NCBI RefSeq assembly: GCF_900537075.1
Contig: NZ_UNRA01000001.1
Span: forward strand, 1,140,191-1,204,190
Length of the DNA stretch: 64,000 nt
Origin: Tropicibacter sp. Alg240-R139
GTDB taxonomy: Bacteria > Pseudomonadota > Alphaproteobacteria > Rhodobacterales > Rhodobacteraceae
Direction: 5' to 3'
The position numbers were made by a program, and so were the translations under genes. The notes beneath the pieces are model-generated. The model did not search any database. It worked only from the letters and a program-made list of their open reading frames with translations, and had not been told where the DNA came from. Shown here piece after piece: positions 61,800 through 64,000 of the stretch (position 1 is its first letter; each line of letters opens with the position of its first letter).

Positions 61800-64000
61800 T
61801 TAGCTCTCGGGCTCTTCCTCGTCACCTTGATCCGCAATCCAGGCTACGCTGACAACGCTTTCACCCTTGCCGGTGTTGAAAACCTTGACGCCACCCGCGC
61901 TGCGTGAGCGGAACGAGATGCCATCAACTGGAACTCGGATTGATTGTCCTTTGGACGTTGCCAACATGATCTGATCGTCGACCTCGACCGGGAAGGAGGC
62001 GATGAGTTCACCGCCACGCATCGCCTTGTCCATTGCCGCGACACCCATGCCACCGCGCCCGCGTACAGGATAGTCGTGGCTGGAGCTCAGCTTACCCGAC
62101 CCGGATTCGGTGATGGTCAGGATCAAGTTTTCAGCCGCTGACATCTCGGCATAGAGCTCGGTCGAGAAATTGGGATCTGCCACGGCATCATCATCCGATG
62201 CATCCATTTCATCCGTCAAACCAGCCATTGCGCGGCGCATCCGCAGATAGGCTGTTCGTTGTTCCGGCGAATACTTGGAATGGCGAATGACCGACATCGA
62301 CACCACACAGTCGTCACCGTTCAATCTGATCCCGCGAACACCGGTGGATTTCCGTCCCTTGAACACACGCACATCTGTCGTCTGGAAGCGGATCGCGCGA
62401 CCCGAGTTGGTGACCAGCATCACGTCATCATCTTCCGAGCAGATGCGTGCATTTACCAACTCAATACCTTCGGGCAAGTCCATCGCGATCTTGCCGTTGC
62501 GTTTCACGTTGGTGAAGTCACTCAGCGCGTTGCGGCGCACGTCGCCTGCGCTTGTGGCAAAGACAATTTGCAGGTTTTCCCACTCATTCTCGGGCACATC
62601 GACCGGCATGATTGCGGCGATGGACACCCCGGTCGGGATCGGCAGGATGTTGACAATTGCCTTGCCCTTGCCGGTGCGACCCGATTGGGGCAGGCGCCAG
62701 GTCTTGAGTTTGTAGACCATCCCGTCAGTGGTGAAGAACAGCAGCTGTGTATGCGTGTTTGCCACAAAGAGGGTGGTGATCACATCCTCTTCCTTGGTCT
62801 GCATGCCAGACACGCCCTTGCCGCCGCGTTTTTGCGCGCGGAAATCGGCCAGCGGGGTCCGTTTGATGTAACCACCGGATGTGACAGTCACGACCATATC
62901 TTCACGCTCGATCAGGTCCTCGTCGTCCATGTCGCCCGACCAGTCGACAATCTCGGTCCGGCGGGGGACCGCGAACTGATCGCGCACTTCGCGCAACTCG
63001 TCCCCGATGATGCCCATGATCCGCTCGCGCGACGACAAGATTTCAAGGTATTCCTTGATCTTGCCTGCCAGCTCTTCCAACTCGTCGGTGACTTCCTTGA
63101 CCCCGATCTGGGTCAGACGCTGCAGACGCAGTTCCAGAATAGCACGGGCCTGGGTTTCGGACAGGTTATAGGTTCCGTCCTCGTTTGCCGTGTGGGTCGG
63201 ATCGTCGATCAGCGCGATGTATTCCAGGATCGGCTGCGCCGGCCAACGCCGGGTCATCAGCTTTTCGCGCGCCTCGGCAGCGTCGGCCGATTGGCGGATG
63301 GTCGCAACGATTTCATCGATGTTGGTGACGGCGACGGCCAGTCCACACAAGATGTGGCTGCGTTCGCGGGCCTTGCGCAGAAGATACGCAGTCCGGCGGG
63401 CCACGACATCCTCGCGGAAGTCGATGAAGCTGGTCAGAAACCGGCGCAGGGTCAACTGCTCGGGGCGACCCCCGTTCAGCGCCAGCATGTTGCAGCCGAA
63501 ATAGGTCTGCATGGGCGAGAAACGGTAAAGCTGGTTCAGCACCACCTCGGGCGTTGCGTCGCGCTTAAGTTCAACAACAACTCGAACGCCGTTGCGATCG
63601 GATTCGTCCTGAACGTGGGCCACGCCTTCGATGCGTTTCTCGCGCACGGCTTCGGCGATCTTTTCGATCATCGAAGCTTTGTTCACCTGATAGGGAATCT
63701 CGTCCACGATGATGGCATAACGATCGCGGCGTATCTCTTCGACTCGGGTTTTGGCGCGGATGATCACGCTGCCTCGTCCCTCAAGATAGGCTTTTCGCGC
63801 GCCAGTTCGACCCAACATAATCGCCCCGGTCGGAAAGTCCGGCCCGGGAACGTAATCGATCAACTGCTCGCTGGTAAGGTCGGGTTCGTCAATCAATGCC
63901 AATGTGGCGTCTATGACTTCGCCAAGGTTATGGGGGGGGATGTTCGTCGCCATGCCGACGGCAATACCACCAGCGCCATTGACCAGCATGTTTGGGAAAC
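61800..64000 (-). CDS. gyrA: DNA gyrase subunit A, 5' end outside the window
   Basis: The frame runs off the window edge; the visible part begins [19 protein letters not shown], so the N-terminal region with the catalytic tyrosine is missing. Present are the tower and coiled-coil regions and the C-terminal DNA-wrapping propeller. The GyrA box QKRGGKG (in [12 protein letters not shown]) separates it from ParC, which lacks it. An acidic stretch ([15 protein letters not shown]) interrupts the propeller, and the tail is acidic ([10 protein letters not shown]). Gyrase introduces negative supercoils using ATP with GyrB. Confidence 0.97.
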   Translation of the reverse strand, partial: FPNMLVNGAGGIAVGMATNIPPHNLGEVIDATLALIDEPDLTSEQLIDYVPGPDFPTGAIMLGRTGARKAYLEGRGSVIIRAKTRVEEIRRDRYAIIVDEIPYQVNKASMIEKIAEAVREKRIEGVAHVQDESDRNGVRVVVELKRDATPEVVLNQLYRFSPMQTYFGCNMLALNGGRPEQLTLRRFLTSFIDFREDVVARRTAYLLRKARERSHILCGLAVAVTNIDEIVATIRQSADAAEAREKLMTRRWPAQPILEYIALIDDPTHTANEDGTYNLSETQARAILELRLQRLTQIGVKEVTDELEELAGKIKEYLEILSSRERIMGIIGDELREVRDQFAVPRRTEIVDWSGDMDDEDLIEREDMVVTVTSGGYIKRTPLADFRAQKRGGKGVSGMQTKEEDVITTLFVANTHTQLLFFTTDGMVYKLKTWRLPQSGRTGKGKAIVNILPIPTGVSIAAIMPVDVPENEWENLQIVFATSAGDVRRNALSDFTNVKRNGKIAMDLPEGIELVNARICSEDDDVMLVTNSGRAIRFQTTDVRVFKGRKSTGVRGIRLNGDDCVVSMSVIRHSKYSPEQRTAYLRMRRAMAGLTDEMDASDDDAVADPNFSTELYAEMSAAENLILTITESGSGKLSSSHDYPVRGRGGMGVAAMDKAMRGGELIASFPVEVDDQIMLATSKGQSIRVPVDGISFRSRSAGGVKVFNTGKGESVVSVAWIADQGDEEEPES

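Overview
The window looks like chromosomal DNA of a Rhodobacteraceae bacterium of the Roseobacter group (Ruegeria-like is my best guess, not proven). Reasons: GC-rich coding sequence, the alphaproteobacterial gene order dusB-ntrB-ntrC-ntrY-ntrX-trkA-trkH-hfq-hflX, fused ispDF, a HemB without the zinc cysteines, and families that I know mainly from Rhodobacteraceae (DUF6477, DUF6456, the small SufBCD-associated membrane protein next to mfd).

Layout. 1-3.1 kb: 3' part of an MttB-family methyltransferase, then divergent DUF6477 and DUF6456 genes. 3.3-9.7 kb: oxyR facing a peroxiredoxin, lipA coupled to an M20 amidohydrolase, an RcnB-like protein, an AT-rich patch with a nuclease gene, a small membrane-protein gene broken by an amber codon, and hpt. 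9.7-15.3 kb: a Coq10/RatA-like gene, MmgE/PrpD, amtB, and the overlapping operon ispDF-pgpA-cinA. 15.5-27.9 kb: the nitrogen/potassium/Hfq block; both NtrC and NtrX lack the sigma-54 GAFTGA loop. 27.9-38 kb: nitronate monooxygenase, NTF2-like protein, penicillin-acylase family enzyme, SYLF lipoprotein, hemB, mfd. 38-49.3 kb: DUF3616, TPR protein, Bcr/CflA exporter, FrnE, acyl-CoA synthetase with a divergent XRE-cupin regulator, a small CsbD-like protein, an arsenic operon (ArsR::ArsC fusion, ArsC, aquaglyceroporin) and a family 5 solute-binding protein. 49.3-64 kb: a candidate small RNA, bdhA plus a patatin lipase, DUF502, psuG-psuK, a divergent DUF4198/HupE pair (probably nickel or cobalt), thiE-like, trmJ-like, ctaA, an M32 carboxypeptidase, a CelD-like acetyltransferase and the 3' part of gyrA.

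Most genes are housekeeping or ordinary accessory genes in short operons with 1-8 bp overlaps. The most unusual feature lies between the genes: a dispersed element of about 135-145 bp in four copies (3.1, 11.6, 29.0 and 61.6 kb). It has terminal inverted repeats, several internal hairpins, paired base changes that keep the stems, and an unpaired CUCC-rich segment. It could be a non-autonomous mobile element, a structured RNA family or both. Other intergenic signals are an orphan sigma-70 promoter followed 54 nt later by a strong terminator at 49.4 kb (candidate sRNA), three GTGCAC palindromes phased at exactly 11 bp at 9.07 kb, and a hairpin/GGAGTATTTT leader at 50.4 kb. I found no tRNA, rRNA, CRISPR array, prophage or intact insertion sequence.
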